This document shows positions 15,842 to 23,413 of a stretch of DNA of 64,000 nt, piece after piece (within the stretch, counting starts at the first letter, position 1; each line of letters begins with the position of its first letter). This DNA is from Nocardioides solisilvae (GTDB taxonomy: Bacteria > Actinomycetota > Actinomycetes > Propionibacteriales > Nocardioidaceae). The stretch lies in the NCBI RefSeq assembly GCF_003194625.1, contig NZ_QHKX01000003.1, positions 1-64,000 on the forward strand, in the 5' to 3' direction. Position numbers and translations under genes: made by a program. A model generated the notes under the pieces. The model was not told where the DNA came from. It saw only the letters and a program-made list of their open reading frames with translations, and did no database searches.

Positions 15842-16380
15842 CGCTCCCCGTCCGCGGGCGGGTACGGCGGGGCGGGCCGCGGGGCGCCGGGCTCCGGCCG
15901 CGGGTCCGGCGACTCGGCACCGGGACCGGGACCGGGACCGGGACCGGGACCGGGACCGGGACCGCCGGGAGGGGCCTGGCTGTAGGGGGCCTGGCCGTAC
16001 GGGGTCTGGCCGTACGGGGTCTGGCCGTACGGGGTCTGACCGTGGGGAGTCTGGCCGTAGGGGGTCTCGCGGTAGGCGTCGGCGCCGTACGGCGGCGGCA
16101 CGGCCTTGGACCGCGCGACCCGGCGCTGGCGCTCCAGGTCGCTGCTGCGGATCGTGTCGACGATGATCGGCGCGAGCCTCGAGTCCAGCGTCATGTGCTC
16201 GTAGGCGTCGTGCCGGATCTGCTCCACGAGCCCGTCGAGACGGTGCGCCTCGTGCAGCGCGAGCTGGGTCGACGCCTTCTCCTTGCGGCCGCGGGCGGCC
16301 CAGCCCACGGCGAGCCCGACCAGGAACGGCGGGCCCAGGAAGAAGATCGCCAGGAACCCCAAGGCGGCCAGGCCGTCCAT
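15838..16380 (-). CDS. Membrane protein with PYGQT and Pro-Gly repeats, first gene of the ABC operon
   Basis: This 180-residue protein has an N-terminal membrane helix (residues 4-28), then a charged helical segment with [24 protein letters not shown] and a central region to about residue 95. A low-complexity tail follows with five [15 protein letters not shown] units (about 105-130) and a run of alternating Pro-Gly. The ATG has GGGGAGAG upstream. It overlaps the ATPase by 4 bases, so it is probably made with the exporters and could be an accessory protein. I do not recognise the family. Confidence 0.75.
   Translation of the reverse strand: MDGLAALGFLAIFFLGPPFLVGLAVGWAARGRKEKASTQLALHEAHRLDGLVEQIRHDAYEHMTLDSRLAPIIVDTIRSSDLERQRRVARSKAVPPPYGADAYRETPYGQTPHGQTPYGQTPYGQTPYGQAPYSQAPPGGPGPGPGPGPGPGPGAESPDPRPEPGAPRPAPPYPPADGER
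15917..15961 (+). repeat. Tandem GGGACC hexanucleotide repeat
   Basis: About seven copies of a 6-base unit (cgggac/gggacc) lie inside the gene at 15838-16380 and encode its Pro-Gly tail. Because the unit is two codons, slippage changes length without a frameshift. Confidence 0.8.
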
Positions 16381-16428
16381 CGTCTCTCCCCTCGTGGTGC
16401 GGTCGTCGGGCAGACCCTACTGCCCGCG

Positions 16429-18408
16429 TCAGCGACCGACCCGTACCTTGGCCCGGACGGTGTCGACCGCGACCGGCCGGCCCCGCCAGACCGCGCTGAG
16501 CAGGACCGTCGCGCTCCGCCCGGCACGGGCTCCGGGGCGGACGCGCACCACGGCCCGGAGGCGGGTCGCCCCGCCCGCGCGCACGCGAACCTTCAGCCCT
16601 CGGGTGGAGCGCACCTTCTTCGTCACGTCGTCCCCGCCGCGCAGCCAGCGCACGGCGACCCCGCGCCCCTCGACCCGGCCCTGCAGCCGGTAGGTGCCGG
16701 GGACGTCGTGGGCGTTGGCCACGCGGACCGCGAGGGAGCGGCTGCCCCCGCGAGCGACCCGCAGGCGGACCGTCTGCCCGCGCCCGGCGGCGTCGTGGAC
16801 GCCGACGCCGGCGTACCGCCCGCCGCCGGACCGCACCTGCGCGTCGGGCCGCTGGTCGCTGGCACCCAGGAGGAGGGTGAGGCGCTCGGGGTCCCCGAGC
16901 CGGGCGCCGGTGGAGGCGCGCAGGGCCAGGTGGAGCTTCTCCTGCCCCTCGGGCAGGTCGTCGTCGAGGATCCGCACGGGGAACGTCCGGACCGTCTCCC
17001 CGGCTGCGAACTCCAGCGTCCCCGCAGTGACCTCGTAGTCCTGGCCGGCGGTGGCTGACCCGCCCGCGACGGCGTACTCCACCGTGGCGGGCCCGGACCC
17101 GGCGAGCAGGCGGACCGGCACGTCGACCACCTGCGCGACCTCGGGCACCGGCCCGCTGGCGCGGTCGAAGGCGACCTCGGGCGCGACCACCCACTCGATC
17201 CGCTCCGCCAGCCAGCGGCGGAGGAACTCGACCTCGCCGGCGAAGGAGTCGGCGTGGACGGCGCCCGGCCGGGCGGCGCCCGTCGTGTGCCACCGCGCCC
17301 AGTCGGCCTCGGCGGCGGGCTGCACGACGCGGGCCGCGGCGGGCACCTGGGCCACCATCTCGTCGACCAGCGGCCGCAGCTCGAGGAATCGCTCCTTGAC
17401 CTGGCGGGAGAAGGCCGGGTCCTCCATCATCCGGGCGATCCAGTGCCGTCCGAGACGGGTGTGCCAGCCCTGGGGCGGGATGGCGCCCTCCCACCGGGTG
17501 CCGGCGCTCTGGTCGTAGTCCCACGGCGGGCCCATGGCGACGAGCCCGCCCGGGGTCCAGGTCACGTTGACGCTGGAGTAGAAGTTGGAGTCCTGGTTGT
17601 GGAAGAGCTCCGCCAGGACGTACCAGTCGACGAACGAGACCACGTCGACGCGCGGGGCGTAGCCACGGACGGGGTCGGCGAACTCCGGGCCGTAGAGCAC
17701 GTCCTCGAACTCGTTCATCGCCTTCTTGACCTGCCGGCGCTGCTTGCGCTCGAGCTCGTCGGGGTCCTTGAACGAGATGGGGGTCCGCCGCCGGGTGCGG
17801 AAGCCGGGGTCACCGCTCGCCCGGAACCGCTGGTCGACCTCGAGGAGGTAGCCGCCCTCGGGCAGCTCGACCCGGCCGACGCCCTGCTCCACCTGCTCGG
17901 TGAGGAGGTACAGGCCCGCGGGCTCCCCGTTGAGGACCACGTCGACGAACCGCGTGTCGGGGGTCCAGGGCAGGCGCGTGCGGCGGCCGAGCTGGAAGGC
18001 GAGGTGGTTGCGCAGCGCACTGCGGTCCGCGTAGTTGGCCAGGAGCACCCACTCGTCGTGGGCGGGCATCCCGAGCAGGCCGGCGGGCTCGGAGAACTTC
18101 ACCTTGTAGGGCTTCTTCGGCCACTTCCACGTCGAGTTGCCGCGCCCCTTGATCTCCACGTCGTACGACGTCCCGGCCAGCTGGAGCGTCGCGTCCAGGT
18201 AGTCGTCCTTGCTCACCACGGGCGCCGCACCCTCGGTGTCGACCACGAGCTGCGTCGGGGGGGCCGGCACGGCCCAGGTCGCGTCGGCCCGTGCCCCACC
18301 GGTGCCGGGGGCGTCGTCGCCCTGCGCCGCGGCCGCCCCCGCGGGCAGCCCCAGGGCGAGGGCCACGGAGGCCACCCAGACTCGTCGTGCCGTGCGCTGC
18401 CCGAGCAT
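16429..18408 (-). CDS. Secreted CotH-kinase-family protein with Calx-beta domain
   Basis: The 659-residue protein has a signal peptide (residues 1-29, RRVWVASVALALGLPAGAAAA). A CotH kinase domain follows, with the GRGNSTW motif at about residue 88 and GPPWDYDQSAG, the acidic metal-binding loop, at about 290, so an active kinase is plausible. A Calx-beta-like segment (about 440-530: VEYAVAGGSATAGQDY, ILDDDLPEGQEKLHL) comes next, then a basic beta-rich C-terminal domain. CotH proteins phosphorylate surface proteins on Ser in spore formers; here secretion and the Calx-beta domain suggest an extracellular target. GGGAGG precedes the ATG at 18408. It is monocistronic. Confidence 0.85.
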   Translation of the reverse strand: MLGQRTARRVWVASVALALGLPAGAAAAQGDDAPGTGGARADATWAVPAPPTQLVVDTEGAAPVVSKDDYLDATLQLAGTSYDVEIKGRGNSTWKWPKKPYKVKFSEPAGLLGMPAHDEWVLLANYADRSALRNHLAFQLGRRTRLPWTPDTRFVDVVLNGEPAGLYLLTEQVEQGVGRVELPEGGYLLEVDQRFRASGDPGFRTRRRTPISFKDPDELERKQRRQVKKAMNEFEDVLYGPEFADPVRGYAPRVDVVSFVDWYVLAELFHNQDSNFYSSVNVTWTPGGLVAMGPPWDYDQSAGTRWEGAIPPQGWHTRLGRHWIARMMEDPAFSRQVKERFLELRPLVDEMVAQVPAAARVVQPAAEADWARWHTTGAARPGAVHADSFAGEVEFLRRWLAERIEWVVAPEVAFDRASGPVPEVAQVVDVPVRLLAGSGPATVEYAVAGGSATAGQDYEVTAGTLEFAAGETVRTFPVRILDDDLPEGQEKLHLALRASTGARLGDPERLTLLLGASDQRPDAQVRSGGGRYAGVGVHDAAGRGQTVRLRVARGGSRSLAVRVANAHDVPGTYRLQGRVEGRGVAVRWLRGGDDVTKKVRSTRGLKVRVRAGGATRLRAVVRVRPGARAGRSATVLLSAVWRGRPVAVDTVRAKVRVGR

Positions 18409-18525
18409 GTTGCCTCCCTCGACGCCGCAGACCTCATGTCCGCCGGCGATCGGGCAACACACTGCCCCGCGCTGCCCGGTCAAGGCAAACGACACGGCCC
18501 GTGGGGACGACCCCGGGACAAGACG

Positions 18526-18562
18526 AAGGGCCCCCGACCTGCTGGGCAGGTCGGGGGCCCTT
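18526..18562. terminator. Strong hairpin terminator after tRNA-Asn
   Basis: A perfect 16-bp stem, AAGGGCCCCCGACCTG paired with its complement, has a 5-base loop CTGGG. It lies 7 bases beyond the 3' end of the minus-strand tRNA and is followed on that strand by CGTCTTGT. It can also form on the plus strand. Confidence 0.8.
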
Positions 18563-18568
18563 CTCCGG

Positions 18569-18641
18569 CTCCCCCGGTTGGACTCGAACCAACAACCCTC
18601 CGGTTAACAGCCGAATGCTCTGCCAGTTGAGCTACAGGGGA
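18569..18641 (-). tRNA. tRNA-Asn (GTT)
   Basis: The cloverleaf on the minus strand has acceptor TCCCCTG paired with CGGGGGA, T8-A9, D arm GCTC...GAGC, anticodon arm with loop CTGTTAA (anticodon GTT), T arm GTTGG-TTCGAGT-CCAAC and discriminator G73. The G discriminator is the one expected for Asn. CCA is not encoded. The 16-bp terminator follows directly. Confidence 0.96.
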
Positions 18642-18713
18642 TCGGCCGCTCTCGCGAGCGGCGCCAGAGAAGACTAGCAAGGAGACTCCGGGCGGGCGAA
18701 TCCACCCCTGCGC

Positions 18714-19232
18714 CTAGTCGAGGCCCACCTCGGCCTGCAGCTGGGCGAGCGCGGCCGCCGCCGCGGACCGGACCTCGGGAGACTCGGGGTCGACCCCCTC
18801 GTCGAACTCGTAGACCCAGTGCAGGGCCGACCCGCCCGGGGCCCTCCGGGCGATCACCCGCACCCCCCGGCGCCCCGCGACCGGCACGTGGCGCTGCAGC
18901 ACCACGCTGGCCGTCACCCGCTCGCGCACGAGCTCGACCAGCGGGCGCGGCTCGTCCAGGACCAGCTCGTGGGCCCGGCGGGGCTCGCCCCAGGCACCGA
19001 CCTCGACGACCCGCAGCGTCTCGGCGTCGCCGTCCCAGTCGGCGGCCTCGACCTGCTCCCACGGAAGCCTCAGGACGTCGGCGTCGGGGCCGGCGACGTA
19101 GAAGGCCTCGCGCGAACCGGCGGCCACCCGCCCGTCGGAGGCGCCGCTCCAGGCCAGCGCCCGCTCCCCCGGGGCCACGACCAGGTGGGCGGGCGGGCGG
19201 GGACGACGGAACCGGATCGCGGGAAGCCTCAC
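18714..19232 (-). CDS. Conserved hypothetical protein downstream of dnaG
   Basis: This 172-residue protein is predicted soluble and has no signal peptide. Its first two thirds look beta-rich (HLVVAPGERALAWS, REAFYVAG, LPWEQVEAADWD), resembling PH-like folds, and the C-terminus is helical (DPESPEVRSAAAAALAQLQAEVGLD). The GTG start lies 4 bases after the dnaG stop, so the two are coupled. Proteins of this type are familiar beside dnaG in Nocardioides-like genomes, but no function is known to me. Confidence 0.8.
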   Translation of the reverse strand: MRLPAIRFRRPRPPAHLVVAPGERALAWSGASDGRVAAGSREAFYVAGPDADVLRLPWEQVEAADWDGDAETLRVVEVGAWGEPRRAHELVLDEPRPLVELVRERVTASVVLQRHVPVAGRRGVRVIARRAPGGSALHWVYEFDEGVDPESPEVRSAAAAALAQLQAEVGLD

Positions 19233-19236
19233 GCGC

Positions 19237-21174
19237 TCAGGCTCCCACGGCCTTCTCGCGCAGGTCGCGCCGGTGCTGCTCCAGGGCGACCAGCTCGCCG
19301 AACATCCGGTTGTACTCGACCGCCTGGTCGACCGGGTTGGTCCGCTGCAGCCGCGACTTCAGGTCGGCGATGCGACGCATCGCGGTCAGCTCGCGCAGCC
19401 GATGGACGTGGGCGTTGACGTAGGACTCCCCCGGCTCGCCCATCGACCGGACGGGCTCCACCCCCAGCTCGCTGATCGCGGAGGAGACCAGGGGGTTCTC
19501 GACCGCCCCCCGCACGCGGGCCGCCCAGCCGGGGTCCCCCGCCCCGCGAGCCGGCCCCCCGCCGGCGACGACCGCCTCCCACACGTGGCGGTACGTCGGG
19601 TGGCTGAAGTCGTCGGGCAGGACCGGGCCGACGGCGCGCGCCGCCGCCTCGGGGTGCTGCAGGACGAGCTTGAGGGTCTCCCGCTCGATGGAGAAGCGGG
19701 GGTCGCGCAGGTCGGGGAGCTCCTGGCGGGGGCGCGCGGCGGGGGCGCCGCCACGCCCGCCCTCCTCCCTGCCGCGGTCCGTGCCCCGGTCGGCACCACG
19801 GTCGCCGCGGCGGGCACCCCGGTCGCGGTCGCCGCCGGCGGCGCGCGCCGCGGCCCGCCGGACCTCGGCCCGCGCGTCGTCCACGTCCACGCCGATCATC
19901 GAGGCGAGCTCGCGGGTGAACGCCTCGACCTTGGACTTGTCCCTGATGCTGGAGACCAGCCCGGCCGCCTCGCGCAGCGCGTCCACCCGGCCGTCGGCCC
20001 GGTCGAGGTCGTAGCGGGAGAGCACGTTGCCCAGCACGAAGCGGTAGAGCGGCTGGCGGCGGGCGACGAGCTCGCGGACGGCCGCGTCCCCTTGCTGCAC
20101 GCGCAGGTCGCACGGGTCGAGCCCCGAGGGCTCCACCGCGACGTAGGTCTGGGAGACGAAGTTCTGGTCGCCGCCGAAGGCGCGCAGGGCCGCCTTCTGG
20201 CCGGCGGCGTCGCCGTCGAAGGTGAAGATCACCTCGCCGCGGAACTCCTCGTGGTCGTGCAGGAACCGGCGCAGGACCCGCGCGTGGTCGTCGCCGAAGG
20301 CGGTGCCGCAGGTCGCCACGGCGGTGCCCACCCCGGAGAGGTGGCACGCCATCACGTCGGTGTAGCCCTCGACCACGACCGCCTGGGAGCTCCGCGCGAT
20401 CTCGCGGCGCGCCAGGTCGAGCCCGTAGAGCACCTGGCTCTTCCTGTAGATCGGCGTCTCCGAGGTGTTGAGGTACTTCGCCTCGATCCGGTCGTCGTCG
20501 AAGATCCGGCGCGCGCCGAAGCCGATCGTGTCGCCGTTGGCCTCCCGGATCGGCCACATCAGCCGACCCCGGAACCGGTCGTAGGCCGACCGGCCCACCG
20601 CGACCAGCCCCGAGGTCGTCATCTCCTCCTCGGAGAAGCCGCGCTGCCGCAGCAGGCGCGTCAGCTCCTCGCCGCCACGCGGGGAGAACCCGACGCCGAA
20701 CAGCTCGGCGGCGGCCTGGTCGAAGCCGCGCTGGGAGAGGAACTGCCGGGCCGCGAGGGCGTCCGCCCCGGCCAGCTGGTCGGCGTAGAACTCCTGGGCG
20801 ACCTTGTGCGCCTCCAGGAGCCGGCCGCGGGCCGGACCCCGGGGCCGCTGCGGCGCCGGACCGTCGCCGTCCTCGCGGCGCAGCGCGACGCCGTACTTGT
20901 CGGCGAGCTGCTCGACGGCCTCGGAGAAGCCGAGCCCGTCGATCTTCATCAGGAAGCTGATGACGTCGCCGCCCTCCTGGCAGCCGAAGCAGTGGAAGAA
21001 GCCGCGGGAGGGGGTGACGTGGAAGGAGGGCGACTTCTCGTCGTGGAAGGGGCACAGCCCCTTGAGCGAGCCGCCGCCGGCCTTGCGCAGCGTCACGTAG
21101 GAGGCGACCACGTCGTCGATCCGGGCCTTGTCGCGCACCTGCGCGATGTCGTCTTCTCGGATCCGGCCGGCCAC
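19237..21174 (-). CDS. dnaG: DNA primase
   Basis: This enzyme synthesises RNA primers at the replication fork. At 645 residues it is of family length. The CHC2 zinc finger uses C41, H44, C62 and C65. The Toprim core has VEGYTDV and FDGDAAG, and the RNA-polymerase domain includes GFGARRI and KYLNTSETPIY. A low-complexity Arg/Gly/Asp-rich linker (about residues 440-480) separates the core from the helicase-binding C-terminal domain. The GTG at 21174 has TAGACT (21186-21181) 6 bases upstream, so the transcript is probably leaderless. The gene at 18714 follows in the same unit. Confidence 0.97.
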   Translation of the reverse strand: MAGRIREDDIAQVRDKARIDDVVASYVTLRKAGGGSLKGLCPFHDEKSPSFHVTPSRGFFHCFGCQEGGDVISFLMKIDGLGFSEAVEQLADKYGVALRREDGDGPAPQRPRGPARGRLLEAHKVAQEFYADQLAGADALAARQFLSQRGFDQAAAELFGVGFSPRGGEELTRLLRQRGFSEEEMTTSGLVAVGRSAYDRFRGRLMWPIREANGDTIGFGARRIFDDDRIEAKYLNTSETPIYRKSQVLYGLDLARREIARSSQAVVVEGYTDVMACHLSGVGTAVATCGTAFGDDHARVLRRFLHDHEEFRGEVIFTFDGDAAGQKAALRAFGGDQNFVSQTYVAVEPSGLDPCDLRVQQGDAAVRELVARRQPLYRFVLGNVLSRYDLDRADGRVDALREAAGLVSSIRDKSKVEAFTRELASMIGVDVDDARAEVRRAAARAAGGDRDRGARRGDRGADRGTDRGREEGGRGGAPAARPRQELPDLRDPRFSIERETLKLVLQHPEAAARAVGPVLPDDFSHPTYRHVWEAVVAGGGPARGAGDPGWAARVRGAVENPLVSSAISELGVEPVRSMGEPGESYVNAHVHRLRELTAMRRIADLKSRLQRTNPVDQAVEYNRMFGELVALEQHRRDLREKAVGA

Positions 21175-21180
21175 GGGCGG

Positions 21181-21186
21181 AGTCTA
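21181..21186 (-). promoter_or_regulatory. -10 element of leaderless dnaG
   Basis: TAGACT on the minus strand ends 6 bases before the GTG of dnaG. It also lies in the short gap shared with the divergent holin-like gene starting at 21226. Confidence 0.55.
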
Positions 21187-21225
21187 CGGGGTTTGTCCCG
21201 CTGGGGGCCGGGGCACGGGGGACGC

Positions 21226-21660
21226 ATGACCGCACCCCACACTCCCCCACCTCCCGGCGTGAGCGCCGGGGCGTCGAGCGAGCCCACGGTGGGCGCGCTC
21301 GTCCACGACCTCACCCAGCAGGTGCCAGACCTGATCCGCTCGGAGCTGCGCCTCGCCCAGGCCGAGATGGCCGCCAAGGGCAAGCAGGCCGGCATCGGCC
21401 TCGGGATGTTCAGCGCTGCCGGCCTCCTGGCCTTCTTCGGCTTCGGCGTGCTGCTGGCCGCGGCGGTCGCGGCCCTGGCGCTCGTCCTCCCGACCTGGGC
21501 GGCCGCCCTCGTCGTCGCCGTCGTGCTCCTCGCCGGCGCCGCCGTGGCCGGCCTGGTCGGCAAGAAGAAGGTCGCCGCCGCCGGGCCGCCCAAGCCCGAG
21601 CGGGCGCTGGAGGGGCTGAAGTCCGACATCGAGACCGTCAAGGGAGGACACCATGGCTGA
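21226..21660 (+). CDS. Phage-holin-superfamily membrane protein, second copy
   Basis: This 144-residue paralogue of the protein at 4446 has a Pro-rich N-terminus, the amphipathic segment DLIRSELRLAQAEMAAKGK and two membrane helices (about residues 66-90 and 95-115). The short cytoplasmic tail is PERALEGLKSDIETVKGGHHG. The ATG at 21226 is divergent from dnaG. Its stop overlaps the next gene by 8 bases. The order holin-like, DUF3618, then further envelope genes mirrors the first cluster, which supports a shared function in envelope maintenance and not a phage origin. Confidence 0.88.
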   Translation: MTAPHTPPPPGVSAGASSEPTVGALVHDLTQQVPDLIRSELRLAQAEMAAKGKQAGIGLGMFSAAGLLAFFGFGVLLAAAVAALALVLPTWAAALVVAVVLLAGAAVAGLVGKKKVAAAGPPKPERALEGLKSDIETVKGGHHG

Positions 21661-21883
21661 GCAGGACGCACGGACCACCCCGGACACCGCCCCCTCTCCC
21701 GAGCAGCTCGAGGCCGACATCGAGCGCAAGCGGCTCGAGCTGGCGCACACCCTCGACCAGCTCGGCACCCGGCTCGACGTGAAGAAGCAGGTCCGCGACC
21801 GCGTCGAGCCTCAACACCTGGCCGTCGCCGGTGCCCTGGTGGCGACCCTGGTCGTCCTCGTGGTGTGGCGGCGCCGCCGGTGA
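21653..21883 (+). CDS. Small DUF3618 protein
   Basis: This 76-residue protein consists of a DUF3618 signature (QLEADIERKRLELAHTLDQLG, residues about 18-38), a short helix and one C-terminal membrane segment (AVAGALVATLVVLVVW) with an RRRR cytoplasmic anchor. The start lies inside the preceding gene (AGGGAGGA upstream), and its stop overlaps the GTG of the BrkB gene. It is a minimal version of the protein at 4877. Confidence 0.88.
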   Translation: MAEQDARTTPDTAPSPEQLEADIERKRLELAHTLDQLGTRLDVKKQVRDRVEPQHLAVAGALVATLVVLVVWRRRR

Positions 21884-22920
21884 GCCTCAAGAAGCTGGAC
21901 GGGCGCTCCCTCAAGTACGTCGTCAAGCGGGCGGTGCACGAGTTCACCGACGACCAGTGCACCGACCTCGCGGCCGCCCTGACCTACTACGCCGTCCTCT
22001 CGATCTTCCCGGCGGCCATCGCCGTCACCGCCCTCCTCGGGGTCGTGGGGCAGGACCCCGAGAAGTCGGTCGACACCCTGCTCGAGGTCCTCGCGCCGCT
22101 GGTCTCCAACGACATGCTCGGGACGATCGAGCCCACCCTGCGCGACCTGGCCACCTCCCAGGGCGCCGGGATCGCCCTGCTCGCCGGTCTCGGCGGCGCC
22201 CTCTGGACGGCGTCGGGGTACGTCGGCGCCTTCTCCCGCGCGATGAACCGGATCTACGAGATCCCCGAGGGGCGGCCGTTCTGGAAGCTCCGCCCCCAGA
22301 TGCTCCTGCTCACGGCGGTCTGCCTCACCCTGCTCGCGATGGTCCTGGTGATGCTCATCGTCTCCGGCGACGTGGCCCGCGCCATCGGCGACGTCATCGG
22401 GCTCGGCAGCACCGCCGTCACGGTCTGGGGCATCGCCAAGTGGCCGGTGCTGGCCCTCGTGGTGATGGTCCTCATCGCGCTCCTGTACTACTTCACCCCC
22501 AACGTGAAGCAGCCCAAGATCCGCTGGCTCTCCCCCGGCGCGGTCGTCGCCGTGGTGGCGGGGGTGCTCGCCTCGGTCGGCTTCACCTTCTACGTGGCCA
22601 ACTTCGCCAGCTACAACAAGACCTACGGCTCGTTGGCCGGCGTGATCATCGCCCTGCTGTTCCTCTGGATCATGAACCTCGCCCTGCTCCTGGGCGCCGA
22701 GATCGACTCCGAGCTGGAGCGCGGACGGGAGCTGGAGGAGGGCGTCCCGGCCGAGGTCGACCTGCAGCTCCCCCTGCGCGACGACCGCAACGCCGACAAG
22801 GCCGCCGACAAGGAGCAGAAGCAGATCGACGAGGGCCGCAGCATCCGGCTCGCCTCCCGGGAGGACCCCCACGACGACCCGCACACGGCACCGGAGGCCG
22901 GGGAGACCTCCTCGCGCTGA
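21880..22920 (+). CDS. YihY/BrkB family inner membrane protein
   Basis: This 346-residue protein has about six membrane helices and the family hallmarks DDQCTDLAAALTYYAVLSIFPA (about residues 24-45) and LWTASGYVGAFSRAMNRIY. A charged, Asp/Glu/Lys-rich tail of about 70 residues follows the last helix (LLFLWIMNLALLLGAEID). YihY proteins were once misnamed RNase BN; an envelope role is likely. GTG at 21880 overlaps the upstream stop, so I chose it over the upstream in-frame start at 21865. Confidence 0.92.
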   Translation: MSLKKLDGRSLKYVVKRAVHEFTDDQCTDLAAALTYYAVLSIFPAAIAVTALLGVVGQDPEKSVDTLLEVLAPLVSNDMLGTIEPTLRDLATSQGAGIALLAGLGGALWTASGYVGAFSRAMNRIYEIPEGRPFWKLRPQMLLLTAVCLTLLAMVLVMLIVSGDVARAIGDVIGLGSTAVTVWGIAKWPVLALVVMVLIALLYYFTPNVKQPKIRWLSPGAVVAVVAGVLASVGFTFYVANFASYNKTYGSLAGVIIALLFLWIMNLALLLGAEIDSELERGRELEEGVPAEVDLQLPLRDDRNADKAADKEQKQIDEGRSIRLASREDPHDDPHTAPEAGETSSR

Positions 22921-22950
22921 CGGGAGGCCCGACGGTCGCCCGCAGGACTG

Positions 22951-23014
22951 ACGACCACGACTCACGACCACGACTCACGACCACGACTCACGACCACGAC
23001 TGACGACCACGACG
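22951..23014 (+). repeat. Tandem 13-bp repeat ACGACCACGACTC
   Basis: Four full units (the fourth ending in G) and one shortened unit (12 bases) lie between the BrkB gene and the YtxH-like gene and end 3 bases before the AAAGGTGG ribosome-binding sequence. There is no spacer, so it is a simple tandem array and not a CRISPR. It lies in the leader of the downstream gene and could affect its expression if copy number varies. Confidence 0.9.
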
Positions 23015-23027
23015 AAAGGTGGACACG

Positions 23028-23381
23028 ATGATGAGGAAGACCATGCTGCTCCTGGCTGCCGGTGCCGGCTACGTGCTCGGCGCCAAGGCCGGGCGGGAGC
23101 GCTACGAGCAGATCCGCGGCGGCTTCAACACGGTGAAGCAGAACCCCAAGGTGCAGGCCGGCGCGCACCAGGCCGCCGACCTCGCCAAGGAGAAGGCACC
23201 CGTGGTCAAGGAGAAGGTGACGGAGGCCGCCGGTGCCGCCGCCGAGAAGGTGAAGCCGGGCGGCGGCTCGCACAGCAGCTCCGCGGGAGGCACCTCCGAC
23301 CGGGACGACCTCGTCGAGCAGCTCAACCCGGAGAGCACGGCGCGCCAGGAGGACCCCTACCCCAAGGGCGACCTGCCCTGA
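23028..23381 (+). CDS. YtxH-like small membrane-associated protein
   Basis: This 117-residue protein has an N-terminal hydrophobic anchor, MLLLAAGAGYVLGAKAGRERYEQI (about residues 6-29), the YtxH-type GxxxG followed by an Arg/Glu-rich helix. A Lys/Ala/Glu-rich helical middle and a disordered acidic tail follow. I chose the ATG at 23028 because AAAGGTGG lies 6 bases upstream. It belongs with the holin/DUF3618/BrkB cluster by position and type. Confidence 0.82.
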   Translation: MMRKTMLLLAAGAGYVLGAKAGRERYEQIRGGFNTVKQNPKVQAGAHQAADLAKEKAPVVKEKVTEAAGAAAEKVKPGGGSHSSSAGGTSDRDDLVEQLNPESTARQEDPYPKGDLP

Positions 23382-23413
23382 CCGAGCCGAGCCGGCTCCG
23401 GTCGCGGGGAGCG

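Noticed and set aside
16429..17524. Long minus-strand frame fusing the CotH region to the ABC ATPase (14888-17524)
   Set aside because: Only the last 317 codons resemble an ATPase. The rest is a shadow of the CotH and repeat-protein genes.
22951..23014. Possible CRISPR array
   Set aside because: The 13-bp units are contiguous with no spacers and no cas genes are present.
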